Assembly: GCA_022495005.1 (NCBI GenBank)
Contig: JAGYXB010001071.1
Location: 248,001-312,000, forward strand
From: Rhyacophila brunnea
Taxonomy: Eukaryota; Arthropoda; Insecta; Trichoptera; Rhyacophilidae
Length of the DNA: 64,000 nucleotides
Direction: 5' to 3'
A model generated the notes under the pieces. The model saw only the letters and a list, made by a program, of their open reading frames with translations, did not search any database and was not told the DNA's origin. Each line of letters opens with the position of its first letter. The stretch's first letter is position 1. This document shows, one piece after another, positions 49,010 to 60,695 of the stretch. The translations under genes were made by a program, and so were the position numbers.

Positions 49010-49970
49010 TATATATTTATATTACTTTAATGTATTGTTTATAGTATCTGTGGTAATCTGTTAGAGATAAGTTTACTTATATGTCGACGTCAAAATTAAT
49101 TTGGCAAATAGCTGGCCTTTTCGTTATATTATAAACCGTAAATTTGAACCTCGAACTATTATGTATGATCCAGTTTCGTATCCAAAAAATTGCAACACTT
49201 TAAACATTGATTTTTGTAAAGCAAAATTATCTGTTTATTTTTCTGTACGAAAGATTCATTTTCTTTCGAATAGTACTTCTATTGATATATTCAACACCTC
49301 CATACAGTTACTGAAGAAATTCATTAAATGAGTTTTTTATAATGACAATTTAACTTGTTTCCATAATTATTAGAGATGCTGGTTTTACGTTACCTATTTT
49401 ACTTTTACTTATGTATTTCTAATTTAACGATATATTTTATTTTGTTCTTGTTGTATAAATAATTAAACCTGACTAATATTTTATTATTATTACTCTGTGT
49501 GTTTTGTATCACCCTGTATTTTTTTTAAATAAATTTTATTTTTATAACTTACGATCTACTTTTTATATGAAAAAAATATCATACATTTCATTTATCGGTA
49601 CTAATAACGTTTATCGATACATTTATTTACTAATAATTTATCCACATTCAAAGTAATGACCATAATTAAAATTAAATATATACATTTACTTTTACATATT
49701 TTCAATTACTTCGTGAAATATAAACTCTAATTACCTATATTATATGCATCACTAGAAAGTCTGATATTAAATGAACTAATAAATTTAATAGCCGACATAT
49801 TTAAAAGAGAAACTTTACATGAACCGACCGTGAAATTTTAGGTAGTTTATTTGAAAAGGCAATATTCAATACCAAGTGTACTAGAGACCCACCAACATAA
49901 GACTACTTGTACTAGTCAGTAGTTAGGTGGTTAATCCACAAAAAATCGGCTGTTGTGCTAATGACTTAAA
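49010..49970. other. AT-rich stretch, nothing recognised
   Basis: A 76-codon frame at 49101-49331 does not match a known family. No repeat was identified. Confidence 0.4.
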
Positions 49971-49972
49971 AT

Positions 49973-50560
49973 AACTCAATTATTTGAAATAGCCTCAAAA
50001 ATATGTAATTATTAGAAATAATTACAAAATAAGAATATTTTTTTATATACAACGTTTTTTAAATTTTCTGTTGAATCATATATACTTGACTTGACTAGCT
50101 TAAACGATCAAAAAATGTATTTGATAAAAATAATACTGAAATGTCATTTTGAAACCCATAATAACGCACGTATATATTAATAATTTCCTAGCAACCAATA
50201 ATAGTGGATTGGATTACGGATTTCTTCCGAAATAACTTTTCATACAAATCAGAATTAACTGAAATGAATTCAATTCTACTTAAAAATGGCTAAAAGTATT
50301 AAAAGAATGCATTGGCATCGTGTTCTGATATATTCTAAAAGTTTCAAATGTCTAGCTAGTCGGAAGTTAGTTAAAAATTGATTGCAAAATTTGTAGTGGA
50401 CAAACAACCACCGGACAAATAAGAATACGAGCTAATAAAAACGTTGTAAAATATCATGCACTGAGTAGTATTAAACCCTATATCCATGGCATTCCAGGCG
50501 AGTGTCTTTCCAGTTCCGTAATTCACCTGTGATCCAAACATATGTATATCATAAAATAGA
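49973..50560 (-). mobile_element. Probable tRNA-like/TIR element, copy J, interrupted by a 'CGTTGTA' element
   Basis: A weak left inner arm (49973-50015, TCAATTATTTGAAATAGCCT, then ATTAGAAA) precedes the insert 50019-50452. Beyond it a minus-strand tRNA-like remnant (50458-50530) has B-box-like GGGTTTAATACTACT and a head-like ACTGGAAAGACACTCGCC. A possible right arm word TTCTTAAATCTT lies at about 50579-50590. The arrangement is the same as in copy G, but divergence makes it less certain. Confidence 0.45.
50019..50452 (+). mobile_element. Nonautonomous element 'CGTTGTA', copy 4
   Basis: It is collinear with copies 1 and 2 over nearly the full length (GACTTGACTAGCTTAAACGA, CTAGCAACCAATAATAG, GCATTGGCATCGTGTTCTGA, CACCGGACAAATAAGAATAC) and ends ACGTTGTAAAAT at 50452. 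About ten bases further a tRNA-like remnant starts, as after copy 3. Confidence 0.8.
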
Positions 50561-50599
50561 TGAGCACACTATATTTTCTTAAATCTTAACTTTTCGTAT

Positions 50600-51765
50600 C
50601 CTAAATTTAAAGTAATCGCTGTTTAATATAATTTTCTACTTGGATAAATATTAATAAGAATGATTTAATTTTGTAATGCAAACATAATATTTTAATTATA
50701 TGTTTATTGTTAAAAGTACAATCAAACGATAAAAAATATCGACGTAGTTGGCGACCTATATGAGGATTCAAGGAGAATATGGCGGATATCTCGCGGAAAA
50801 ACCTTTTAATTTTAAGTTGTTCTAGAAAAAGGTTATATACATAATAATATTTATCTTCGATTCAATTTATGCGTGAATTAATAGACGAAATAGTATCATA
50901 AACAATAGTTAAATTTGGTGTTTTGAGAAAAATTGACAATAAAAAAACCTCACAAAATAATTACTCACCTGAAATTACATCTATTATTGACAGAGTTATG
51001 TTTGTTATAGAAAATAATATGTCTAAATATAAGATTTTTTTTTTATTTTACTGACCTTAGTACCCTCATTTAGAACATCCCCTAGAAAGATTAAAAATAA
51101 GTCGTAAAACTTAGCTAATTACAACTGTATTGAATTAATTTGTGAGCTTTATTTCAATACAAAATATGTTTCACATAATCGATATAGTAAATGAAAACAG
51201 TTTTTTTAATTAATGAGTATATCCCTCTTGAATAAATTATTGCCTCTTCGAATTTATATGACCATTGTAATATTGGAGTGCTTTCACTGATAAGGCGGTC
51301 AAACTGACGTCATAAATAACGCTCATTTGACAGTACGCGGGCAGTAAAATTACCCAATGTTTTGTTCGGCAGTATCGCAACCACGAGTACTCGTATTTTT
51401 AATGCATGTCAAAAAAAATTAATTCTACTTAGTGAACGAAACTTATCAGTTCGCGAGATTCTTGTATATTTAGTTTGTAAAAAGCATTTTAATTAAAGAT
51501 TATTTTGGTCGTACAATTGACGTTTTATGTAATATCAATACATATTAATCGAAAGTTTTATGAAAAATGTTGCGCAGTTTGTGGAATATTAAATGCTTGT
51601 CTAATATTTTTATAGCGAAATATTACAGCAAATCAGAGTAATATTAAAATGTGAAAGTATACTATCGACATTAGTCTTAACAATCGTAAACCTTGCTTTC
51701 TTACATATATATTCTTTATATTACTCAGTGTCAAATGATGCAACGGATTCGTAAAAAAAATTAAA
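50600..51765. other. AT-rich stretch, nothing recognised
   Basis: A GC-richer patch at 51290-51400 (AACTGACGTCATAAATAACG, with a CRE-like TGACGTCA) might be regulatory. No frame or repeat was found. Confidence 0.35.
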
Positions 51766-51866
51766 AGGGCCCTCCAAAAAGTTCAAGCCAGACATAAAAA
51801 AGTTAAAATTATGAAACTAATTTATCATAAAATTTAAAAGGGGCCCTCCAAACAATTCAAATTACT
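51762..51866 (+). repeat. Tandem pair of GGGCCCTCCAAA words
   Basis: AAAAGGGCCCTCCAAAAAGT (about 51763) recurs as AAAAGGGGCCCTCCAAACAA about 75 bases later, with similar flanks (TTAAA before, TTCAA after). It is a short degenerate tandem duplication of unknown origin. Confidence 0.6.
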
Positions 51867-51999
51867 CTAAATTATACTAAAATCTAATTGATGATTTTAT
51901 TTTTATATAGTATTATTTTGAAGTATAAATATTTGGGCCAATTATGGTAGCACTAATTCCACACCTACCTCCTACAATTATTGTTGTACATCCAGGCAT

Positions 52000-52470
52000 G
52001 TTATGAACAACTCATTTACCTTCAGACCATCAAAACGTTAACATCACAGTGACTCCATCATAAAACAATAATTACGAGTGACAATTATATGACCCTCCTC
52101 GCCTGTCAATTACACTCAATAAATTTATATCATCTATCCGCCAGAAGTAGATGGAACCAGCCCAGCGCACCCGCCACCTAAACATCAACGGTTAGTGCCT
52201 GGATTGAATCCCTGTGTAACCGCCCTCCTCCGCTTCCAAATCATTCACTCAGTTAAGTAATATACTAATAATAACTCATAGCTGAGTCAATTTCTCATGT
52301 TGCTTTTTCAATTAATAGTCTCTCGGTTATATTAACATTCCGTACATTGCCAATCAGTGCATTAATATAGTAAATTTCATCAATACATCCGTACCCGCGA
52401 TTATAATATTACTCTGTCATCTTCACACACACATCATCATCCCCAAAGTGGTGACCCCAACGTGAAACGT
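52000..52470 (+). repeat. Possible LTR end with primer-binding-like site
   Basis: A C-rich, unusually non-AT stretch ends CACACACATCATCATCCCCA followed by AAGTGGTGACCCCAACGTGA (52445-52464). The TGGTGACCCC-type word directly after a CA-rich end is typical of primer-binding sites in insect BEL/Pao and some Gypsy elements. The order resembles 13700-14120. No coding region follows, so this would be a solo or truncated LTR. The left boundary is unknown. Confidence 0.4.
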
Positions 52471-52569
52471 GAATCAAAGTCGACATGATCATCATATCCC
52501 TACATATGTCTAAAAATACTATTAAGACACTCCCACACCTTGCAGGCTAACCTAATCTACCTTGAAGTA

Positions 52570-53845
52570 AAAGGGGTGATTTATCTTACCCTATGGAGAT
52601 ATTGGTTAACTGTCGGTAATTATTTTAACTATTGCTAATAAAAGTGTCATGAGATGTAACTATGCGTGTGTAAAATGAATTATTGTGCTGTAAAAATGAA
52701 AACCGATATGAAGCTTAGATTCAAAACTTTAGTATTATGCATGAATAAAATATGCCCACGGTTAGGCCGTTGCATAAACCGTATGCGATATAATATGGGA
52801 TGGCCATTGGCCAGTTGTTGCCGATGCACATGCAAATGCAGTGACGTAGTAACGTAATAAATTTAATATAATACTATTATTATATACTAATACAATTTAC
52901 AAATTAAATAGGAACCGAATTGATTGACATTACTGTGAGAATTATTATACTATTACACCGATCGTTTTGGTAGGTATTTCATAATCATAAGAGTGGTTTA
53001 AATTTAGTCTGTTTCTCAGTTTTGAAGAAAATATTCGCTGAACCAAAAATTCGTAACGCAATATTATAAATGGAATGTTATAAAACAAAAACAATCTTCT
53101 ACGTAAGTAGATGAAACATTTATAAATAAAATAGAAGTTGATGATGAGATATTCATCAAATATTTCGAATTGAAGATAAAACAAGATTAAAGAGTAAGAT
53201 AAAAACGTACCATTTTAGTGTTTAAAATAAGTAAATAATGAAACCAAAAGATTATCTTCAACAGACCTATATAATATGAAAATTTCTATATTTACTATTT
53301 CAAGCAGACAAAAAACGTTCTAGAATCATTTTAATTCTTATAATAGGTGAGGTATCTTAAAGAAATGTTTTTACTATAATAATTTACTATTTATTCATAT
53401 GATTTCTATCAAGAAGATAGAAATGAGGAAAAATAATGTAAGATAATAATAACGAACCTACATTGACACCAAACACACAAATCTAATTGTTATGAAGTAA
53501 AAAAAATATAATTTAACGTTGACGGTGAAATTAGAGATACGTATTATACTCCTCCTTGAATACTATGAGCCGCCTCTGCGCTGCATCCTAAAAGATTATG
53601 TTAATTTTGTAATCGATATTTTAAGATATTATACTATTCAGTAGTTTTTTCAATTTTACATTAAAATTCAGGCACAACACTTTGAAGTTATGGTTTAGGC
53701 GATTTGACAGTCGGCGACTTATTGTACGTTCATGAATTTTCAAAAGTTCAACAATTATGAGAGAATTGTGCATAACACTTTTATTACAAAAATACACAAA
53801 AAGTAGAATAAAATCACAGATGTAAGTTGGAGATAGATGATTTTA
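52570..53845. other. AT-rich stretch, nothing recognised
   Basis: A 63-codon Cys-containing frame (52666-52857) and a minus-strand frame at 52945-53184 do not match anything I know. Confidence 0.35.
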
Positions 53846-53849
53846 ATAA

Positions 53850-54041
53850 ACTAACGGCTCGTCCTAGGTAAACACGTTCAGCGGCGCGTTGAGCGGCGCG
53901 CGCAACTCAAACTTATAACCGTATGAACGTATAACCAAAAAAAGACTTTGTCTACGAACATTTTCACACACGGTTATACGTTTGAGTTGCGCACGCCGCT
54001 CAACGCTTCGTCGACTTCGCCCACGTAAGACGCCCAGTTAG
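53850..54041. mobile_element. GC-rich-armed hairpin MITE
   Basis: GCGTTGAGCGGCGCGCGCAA, then CTCAAACTTATAACCGT, on the left mirrors ACGGTTATACGTTTGAGTTG and CGCACGCCGCTCAACGC on the right. Outer parts CTAACGGCTCGTCC and GACGCCCAGTTAG are also roughly inverted. The arms are strikingly GC-rich around an AT-rich loop of about 45 bases, unlike every other element here. Confidence 0.75.
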
Positions 54042-54044
54042 CGG

Positions 54045-54505
54045 TGAGCTTTTGTGGAATAAAGATTTTTCTCCCCTTGCACCAAATAATCTTATTTATA
54101 TCGTTTAATTATTATCCTTAGTCTCTGCAATTTTAAATAACTGTTTTGCTAATTTATTATTTTAAATATTCCAAATACAGATGGCGTAGGGATGAATTTA
54201 CGTAAGTTCGTATATTTACGTATAAGTAAAATAAGGCAGTATATTAAAAACATTATGAAGATGTTATGTTTAATGTTTTTAATATCTACTCCCCTGAGTT
54301 AATTCTCAGACGAGCTCTGATCGAGCCTTCAGGGAAGCAATTACATCGACTGGATTTCAACTGCGTACTTCCGTGGCCAACTCTTCACAAATAATATCAA
54401 GACTTAACCTGGCGTGCTAGCTATTTCACCATTATAAATTATCTTCACTTCTACACAAGTTGTAAGGAAGTACTTATATCTGCATATTGCACTAACAATA
54501 GTAAA
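54045..54505. other. Intervening stretch, unassigned
   Basis: It contains a small hairpin (AAAAACATTATG ... TATGTTTAATGTTTTT, 54247-54280) and a GC-richer patch at 54300-54420, with no assignment. Confidence 0.35.
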
Positions 54506-54509
54506 ATAC

Positions 54510-55888
54510 ATTCAATTCAATTCATTTATTTTTTTTAACATATTGTGGACATTACAAATTATAAGTTTAAGACGTTCACAACATGACATTTAGAAACAAA
54601 GATATATAAATATAATAAGTATTACATAAAAAAAGAGATATTTCAGTAGATGAATTAGATAGGTACAAGGAAGTACACCGGATGAGCTAAGCAGACTCTA
54701 TTTTAAGATTTTATAAAACAACATCCACCTTAACTCATTCTCACGTAGGTGGAATATATCAACACCCGAAGCAATTTCGTTGAACATAGTTATCACTCTC
54801 CCAATTGGCATTACCAGTGGCAGGTTGGTTCTGTACCTTGGGAGAATAAACAACTGGTGGTCTCTATTTCTAAGATAGTTATCAGGGACACACAGGTCAA
54901 CACTGCCCAGAATGGCAGAGTTCTCATTTATACCTTGTATAAGTCGAAAAACATACGTAGCGAAATAAAGATTTCTTCTAAATTGCAGACTGCAGTATGT
55001 AAGCATGCCTAAGAGAAAGTCAGTTGGATAAAGCCTCGGATAGTATCCATACAACCTCAAGTAAAGGAATCTCAAGAATTTCTTCTGTACCCTCTCCACC
55101 ATAAGGCCATACTTCAACTGGTGCGGTGCCCAAACAATAGACCTACTCTCAAGTCTGCTTCGAACTAAAGAATTAAATAAAAGTTTTAATACCGTAACAT
55201 CTGAAAAGACCCGGGAAGTACGCATGACGAAGCCCAACATTTTAAGAGCTTTGTTACAAATGGTAACTATATGGCTAATAAATGTCAGTTTACTCTCAAA
55301 CGTAATGCCAAGATCCCTTACAGATGATATCCGTGACAGAACTCTGCCATGCATCGAGTATTGGAAAAACAAAACTTTTGAGGCTCTGGTAAACGATAAA
55401 AGATTGCATTTATCAATATTGAATTCTAGTTTGTTACGCCTGCCCTAATTTAATACATTATCTATATCAAGTTGGAGCTGACGACAATCGTCCAAGGTGA
55501 CAACTTCCAAAAAGAGTTTCAAGTCATCAGCGAACAACAAAAACATAGCATTTTTATTACCAATGCTATGTCATTTATAAAAATCGTGAACAGCAACGGC
55601 CCTAAGTTTGAGCCCTGGGGGACACCAGAAAATGTGTAAAAGGTCTGTGACTGATAAAGGCCGTACGATACGTATTGTTGACGGTTCCTAAAATAACTCC
55701 TGAATAGTTTCAAAAATCGATCCGACAATCCAATAAGTTGGAGTTTTTCCATCAGGATGTCATGATCGACCTTGTCAAATGCTTTCGAGAAGTCATTGTA
55801 AGAACAGTCAACCTGGTGGCCTCTATCCAGTGCCGATGACACATAATCGGTAAATACCATCAGTTGCTAATATAGTGACAACTCTATC
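54510..55888 (-). pseudogene. 5'-truncated non-LTR retrotransposon (jockey/CR1 group), reverse transcriptase pseudogene
   Basis: This is the clearest coding remnant. On the minus strand, VVTILAT (55861-55888) leads into FTDYVSSALDRGHQVDCSYN, then NDFSKAFDKVDHDIL, the first catalytic Asp region. GVPQGSNLGPLLFTIFINDI follows. After a frameshift near 55550 comes FADDLKLF (catalytic DD, about 55515-55535). A TAG stop at 55445-55447 replaces the Trp usual in '..EWCRRNKL'. The open frame then continues (RRNKLEFNIDKCNLLSFTRA ...) through the thumb and C-terminal region to a stop at 54698. A second indel lies at about 55861. The 3' UTR ends in an ATTGA-type repeat (TTCAATTCAATTCA, 54512-54525), as LINE tails often do. 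The endonuclease and most of the N-terminal RT are missing. It would have copied element RNA into DNA at a nicked target; it cannot now. Plus frames in this interval are shadows. Confidence 0.9.
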
Positions 55889-55984
55889 TAATTAATATGC
55901 ATTTGAAATTTAAGTAGTCATATCGAGAGTTAACAGATCTATATTCATATATTTTCATTATTTATTTAACTTTGATATTACTAG

Positions 55985-56300
55985 TGATATCCCGCAGTTT
56001 CGTCCGCGTGAGATACAGAAATATAAAGTTGTCATTGAATGCCCCAACCAACCACACCCGGTCTTAATCGGGCATATCACGAAACCCTATGTTTGAATGC
56101 GAAGCATCTTTTTTATAACTGGGAATATCTCAGAAGCAGTTATCCAAAACTGAGGTCACCATGCACCCAAATGTGCTTTGACTGAATTTACATGTCTTTA
56201 GTACCAATGGGAGAGATGGGCATGTAGAGGCAATATTAAAAATTGTAGTAAGTAACAAAAGCTAATACAAAATTGCCGAACATTCTAAGTGACCACGTTG
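55985..56300 (+). repeat. Interspersed repeat, partner of 4390-4925
   Basis: It starts with CCCGCAGTTTCGTCCGCGTG and then runs collinear with 4591-4846 (see that entry), ending near AACATTCTAAGTGA. CCCGCNNNTTCGTCCGCG words are common in repeats of Lepidoptera, by general knowledge. Only about 100 bases separate it from the start of the LINE remnant. Confidence 0.6.
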
Positions 56301-56404
56301 GCAGTATGAATTTTTTTCTAAATGCAACAAAATTAGCCTTTGTGGCGACCAGGTTGGACGGTCCGACTGGCCCAAAAGCTGGTTGAATCGTGTGAGCCTC
56401 AACA

Positions 56405-56500
56405 TATTTGTGTGCCTAAAAAAATTAAAACTAAAATTCAGATAGCAGTGGTGGAATGGTAAGGTGAGATGCAGAAAAACGGGCTCGCGCTCAAATCTAA
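56405..56500 (-). repeat. Old dispersed repeat, partner of 2340-2490
   Basis: ATAGCAGTGGTGGAATGGTA, AGGTGAGATGCAGAAAAACG and GGCTCGCGCTCAAATCTAAC match the reverse complement of 2390-2475 with substitutions. Confidence 0.4.
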
Positions 56501-56509
56501 CTGCTTAGA

Positions 56510-58990
56510 CAACAGCATTCAACAACTTCATTGATTTTCCTACCTATATGTCTTCATTATAATTATATATTCAGTTTACTTTTTATTTCCTTATTTCACG
56601 CGGACCAAGTCGTGATCTGTTGCTTTTATAATATAACATAAACACCCGATGATTTATAATGAAATTATTCATTCTATTATACTCAAGTGAAATCAACACA
56701 AAATATAAAGTAAAGAAATATTTTAACTTCAGGACAAATTATAAAGAATCTACAACTATAAAAATCAAATACTTAATAGAAAGGTATATGATAACTTTCA
56801 TTATTGCGTAATATCATTTTGATAAAAATCTTCCTCACAAATAGTTTATAGCTATCAAAATATTATATTTAAAATAAAGGTTCATCAAGAACTTTCACGT
56901 CATTTCACTTCAACGGCAATCCATTAATTTTAGATTATTCTAAAAAAACTATCATAAAATATATTATAATAATTCATATTTTGAGTATGGCCTTTGACAT
57001 GCTAAAATGGACACGACATCGCTATAAAAAGAAAACATAGTATTACGTTTTCAATAACAGTGTAATGAAGTACCAAATAAAATTGTTACTTTCATATCAA
57101 AGTCGTGATTGTATTAATAGTCTAAATCTTTGTATTTTTTTCACGATCGAATTATGAGGCAGTAGTTTTCACGTTAGCACCTAATTAGGTTATATTTTTA
57201 TAGCCTTTAAATCGAAGAAAGTTTTACGGCTAAACGAACTGTATTGATTTCCTTTTTTTTTATAACTACTCGTTTGCCCATATTAGCATGTATACTACGG
57301 TGGCGAAGACTCCATACTAGGCGATTATTTAAAGCCTACCTTCTTAAGAAAAATATTTTTTAATTGCATATTGACATATTTATATACTTAATCACTTCAT
57401 TATTTTATGCTCTATAAAAATAATTTATGTTGCCAACGAGAGATTTCGTATATGTAGGAATGTATTACAGTATTACACAATTTACAAAACAATCTGCCAA
57501 GGTATTAAAAAATATACCACAGCGCGCCATCTATCTTGGACGTAAATAAATTTCCGATTATGTGTGAAATAATTCTGATTTTTTTTCGTATGGACTTTAC
57601 GCCTCGTAACCTCAGCAAGTCTGTTGATTTGTATGAAATAAGGTAAGCTCCTATCGCAGAGCCTAAAACATTCGCGCATAATATTGTTGTCACGACTGCG
57701 CACTTTGTCCAATATTTTAATTAGTATAAATTGTTTTTAAAAATAAAAATAATTTTTATCTAATGATTTTTGATGGGTATAAATGTTTTGAAAAATACAT
57801 AATTTAAACACATCACTCATTTTTATGTCGTCAATGAGTTTTTGAAGTTTCAATGAATTAGTGTGTCGTTGTCATTTATTAGTGTGTACCTCTTCATTAG
57901 TAGTAAATATCGTACTATTCTCGTAAGTATACCTGACAAGTGTGCTCTTTTTATCAGATCTCTATAGCCTACCTCTTTCCAAAAGTCACCCTTCGCCACT
58001 GGTATACTATAATTAGAATACTCCAAAATTGTAAGAGTAACATAAATATGAAATATATATAAAAGTTTATTTACCATTTAATACTTATTATATAGTAAAA
58101 TCACATGTATATTGGCTGTCATTTCAGAATGTACATTAAACACAAAACTATTTGTATATAATAAATATTGGAGAATTGCAATTAACAGCACTAAATGTAC
58201 TAATACAAATAAAACTAATCTAAAATCAACTAGATCAAAGAATTCTGTGGAGCTACGTGATAAGTATGAAGTATATTAAGTAAGTAAATGAAGGGAAGAA
58301 AGCTTTTGTCTAGGGGTTGATCGATTTTGGTAATATGGCAGATGGTTAATTCTGAAAGACCGTACGCGTGTACCAATGAGTCACACGTGACTGGTGATCC
58401 GCGATTTAATGATCCTTGTTATAGATTTAGAGTAACTCAGAATTTATAATATCGAGGTTTTAGAAATAGAACATAATATATCCAAGATAATCGACGTAAT
58501 TGTGAATGCAAATGAAAAAACGTTATGTAAAAACCATATGCCTATGTAAATAGAGCTTTAAAACATAATATTATTATGTTATATTATTTTACATCTCCTT
58601 TCATCTTCAAAAATGCGGGTCGGAAATCGACGGAGAGATATAACTAAGAAATTTATAAAAAAAACACAATCCTCTGAGTAAGGGATACTAAAATTAAGAA
58701 TATATGAATAAAAGAAAATATGATAAGCGGGGTAATTGTTCCAGAATTGTAGATTCTTAACCAGTGTATCGTGATACACTGGAGTTATGTGAAGATAACT
58801 CAAAACACATAAATTTGCATACAGTAGATACCCTTTTGTGGTTTCCCAATCAAATCCGCTGAAATAAAATTCAATTAGACGTAGGTAAGTGTTATTTATC
58901 TACATAACAACCTTCAAATCTTCTTAAATTTCTTACTCAGTTTTTATTTAAAAAATAGTAGATCAGGGACTTTATTTAGGGTCCATCTAT
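56510..58990. other. AT-rich stretch, nothing firm
   Basis: At 57480-57712 two overlapping minus frames run through a GC-richer segment ending CACAGCGCGCCATCTATCTT; similar GCGCCATCTATC words end some insect repeats, so an old transposon is possible. No domain is recognisable. Other frames (57850-58077, 58579-58803) are unremarkable. Confidence 0.3.
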
Positions 58991-58996
58991 ATAAAA

Positions 58997-59095
58997 CAGT
59001 GATGTGAAACCTTTTTTGGATGGAGGAACCTTTGGAGCATTTTTAAGACCTCAAGGAACCTTTGTAAATCAGTGGTAAATAATAAGCAAAATACC
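58997..59095 (+). mobile_element. hAT-like left end fragment
   Basis: CAGTGATGTGAAACCTTTTT, then GGAACCTTTGGAGCATTTTT and GGAACCTTTG, resembles the CAGTG...AACCTTTTTTGG termini of many animal hAT elements, including the repeated GGAACC words. The right end was not found. Only the terminus survives, or the rest has decayed. Confidence 0.5.
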
Positions 59096-59099
59096 ACCC

Positions 59100-60275
59100 A
59101 TATGTAGCCTCAAATTTGATGTAATACTACTATCTTATATATTATATTTATATTGACTAAAAATAAGTTTTAGATAATTGACTTAAGCGTTTAATTAGAC
59201 AATAGTTAAATGGATTTTTCTTTCTTACAAAATGTCAAAAGTTAAATACTATATGCATAATATGTTTTCTGTAATTATTTAAATTCTATAGAATCGTTTG
59301 TTATTTATTTGTTGAATCAATTGACCAATAATATAGACTGTAATTACTATAATACCTGTATTGGTCGAAAAACCTTCAACGTATTTAATCAAAAAAAAAA
59401 AAAAAAACATGATGCCATTATATCAAAATCGCTATTTTTACTTCGTTCAGAATACTACATTTTATAGTTCAAGGTGTGTATTTTTGATTAATGACATTTA
59501 CAAAAATCCAGCATTGTTTTTTTGACTCAACTGATTCCGTGAGGCTGCCAGAGATATTTCTATATTTTCGTGTTTTCTGAAGCAACAAAAGACTTGTTAG
59601 AATTGTAATTTCATATCTATATTTCGACATCATAATGTGAACGTGAGTCATATGAGTATACAGGTTTTTTTTCACCTTCACTCTCAAAAATGAATCTCTG
59701 ACCACAAGACTGAGGCTTTTAGAATATGTGGGACCTTGAAACGGCCTTTCTTCGATGATTTAATTTTTTTTGTAAACCTGATATCGCCTTGACAAAAATG
59801 CATCTAGTAAGTTATGCATTAAGCTCTCAAATCAAATAATTAATTCAAAGTGCATTAAAAAGACGTTCTAGTTTGACTGGTTAATCGAGAATCAATACAG
59901 TAAATCTATTATCTTCTTATATAATTTTCAATTACCTTTCCATGAAATATATAGTTCAATATAATGTTCTGACTAAATTCAACATAGTATACACAATTAT
60001 GAACTGCTGATCAAAATTACATGATTTTCAATGAAGAAATTTCTCATATACTTAATAATGGTATGATTACTGCCCTCTCTCTCTCTCTCTCCATGAATAA
60101 TAATACATCAATTTAAGACAAAAATACTAATCTTGTATTGTCTGAAATAATCACGATTATTTATTGTATTTGGTTTTCGTACTGTCACCGTGTATTTCCC
60201 TTTTTTCTTTTTAACTCAATGTTTAAACTCAAACTATATAATATAAAATAGTTATCTAATACTTTAATTATGAGA
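59100..60275. other. AT-rich stretch with simple repeats
   Basis: A poly-A run of about 16 lies at 59392-59407 and a (CT)n run at about 60074-60092. The minus frame 59469-59705 (78 codons) is not recognised. Confidence 0.4.
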
Positions 60276-60280
60276 TTAAT

Positions 60281-60538
60281 CAATGGCGAAGGATGGGAGG
60301 TATGCTATTAATATTCCACATAAATAGTGCACAATAAACTTTGTTATTCATACTTATTTGTTTCTTTGAACTAAGAAAAAAAATTGCAGATAGCGCTATT
60401 TAATTTTAAAAACTAACTAATATTATCTACAATATGTATTCTCTTTGTTAAATGAAAACATATATATTATGACTTAAAAAGTTTAGTATGCACTATTTAT
60501 GTCTGGTCTTAAATGCCTACCCCCACACTTCACCACTG
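60281..60538. mobile_element. hAT-like MITE, copy 2 (uninterrupted)
   Basis: Left CAATGGCGAAGGATGGGAGG, with CACATAAATAGTGCACAATA, mirrors right TATGCACTATTTATGTCTGG and CCACACTTCACCACTG. It aligns with copy 1 (38083) at both ends but lacks the TTAA-flanked insert. Flanks AGATTAAT and, two bases after the end, GACTTAAT are a weak TSD candidate. Confidence 0.75.
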
Positions 60539-60695
60539 GGTGACTTAATATATTAGATCTTTTATATAAATAATTATTTTCTTTCAAAGAAAGGAGAATT
60601 AAAACAAATACATTATTAATAATATTAATACTATCGACCGATGGTACTTGAACTTGGTGGACAATAGTACAAAACTTAAATCCATTAGAATTTAA

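Noticed and set aside
54749..55448. Plus-strand frames of 74-87 codons
   Set aside because: They are antisense shadows of the LINE reverse transcriptase on the minus strand.
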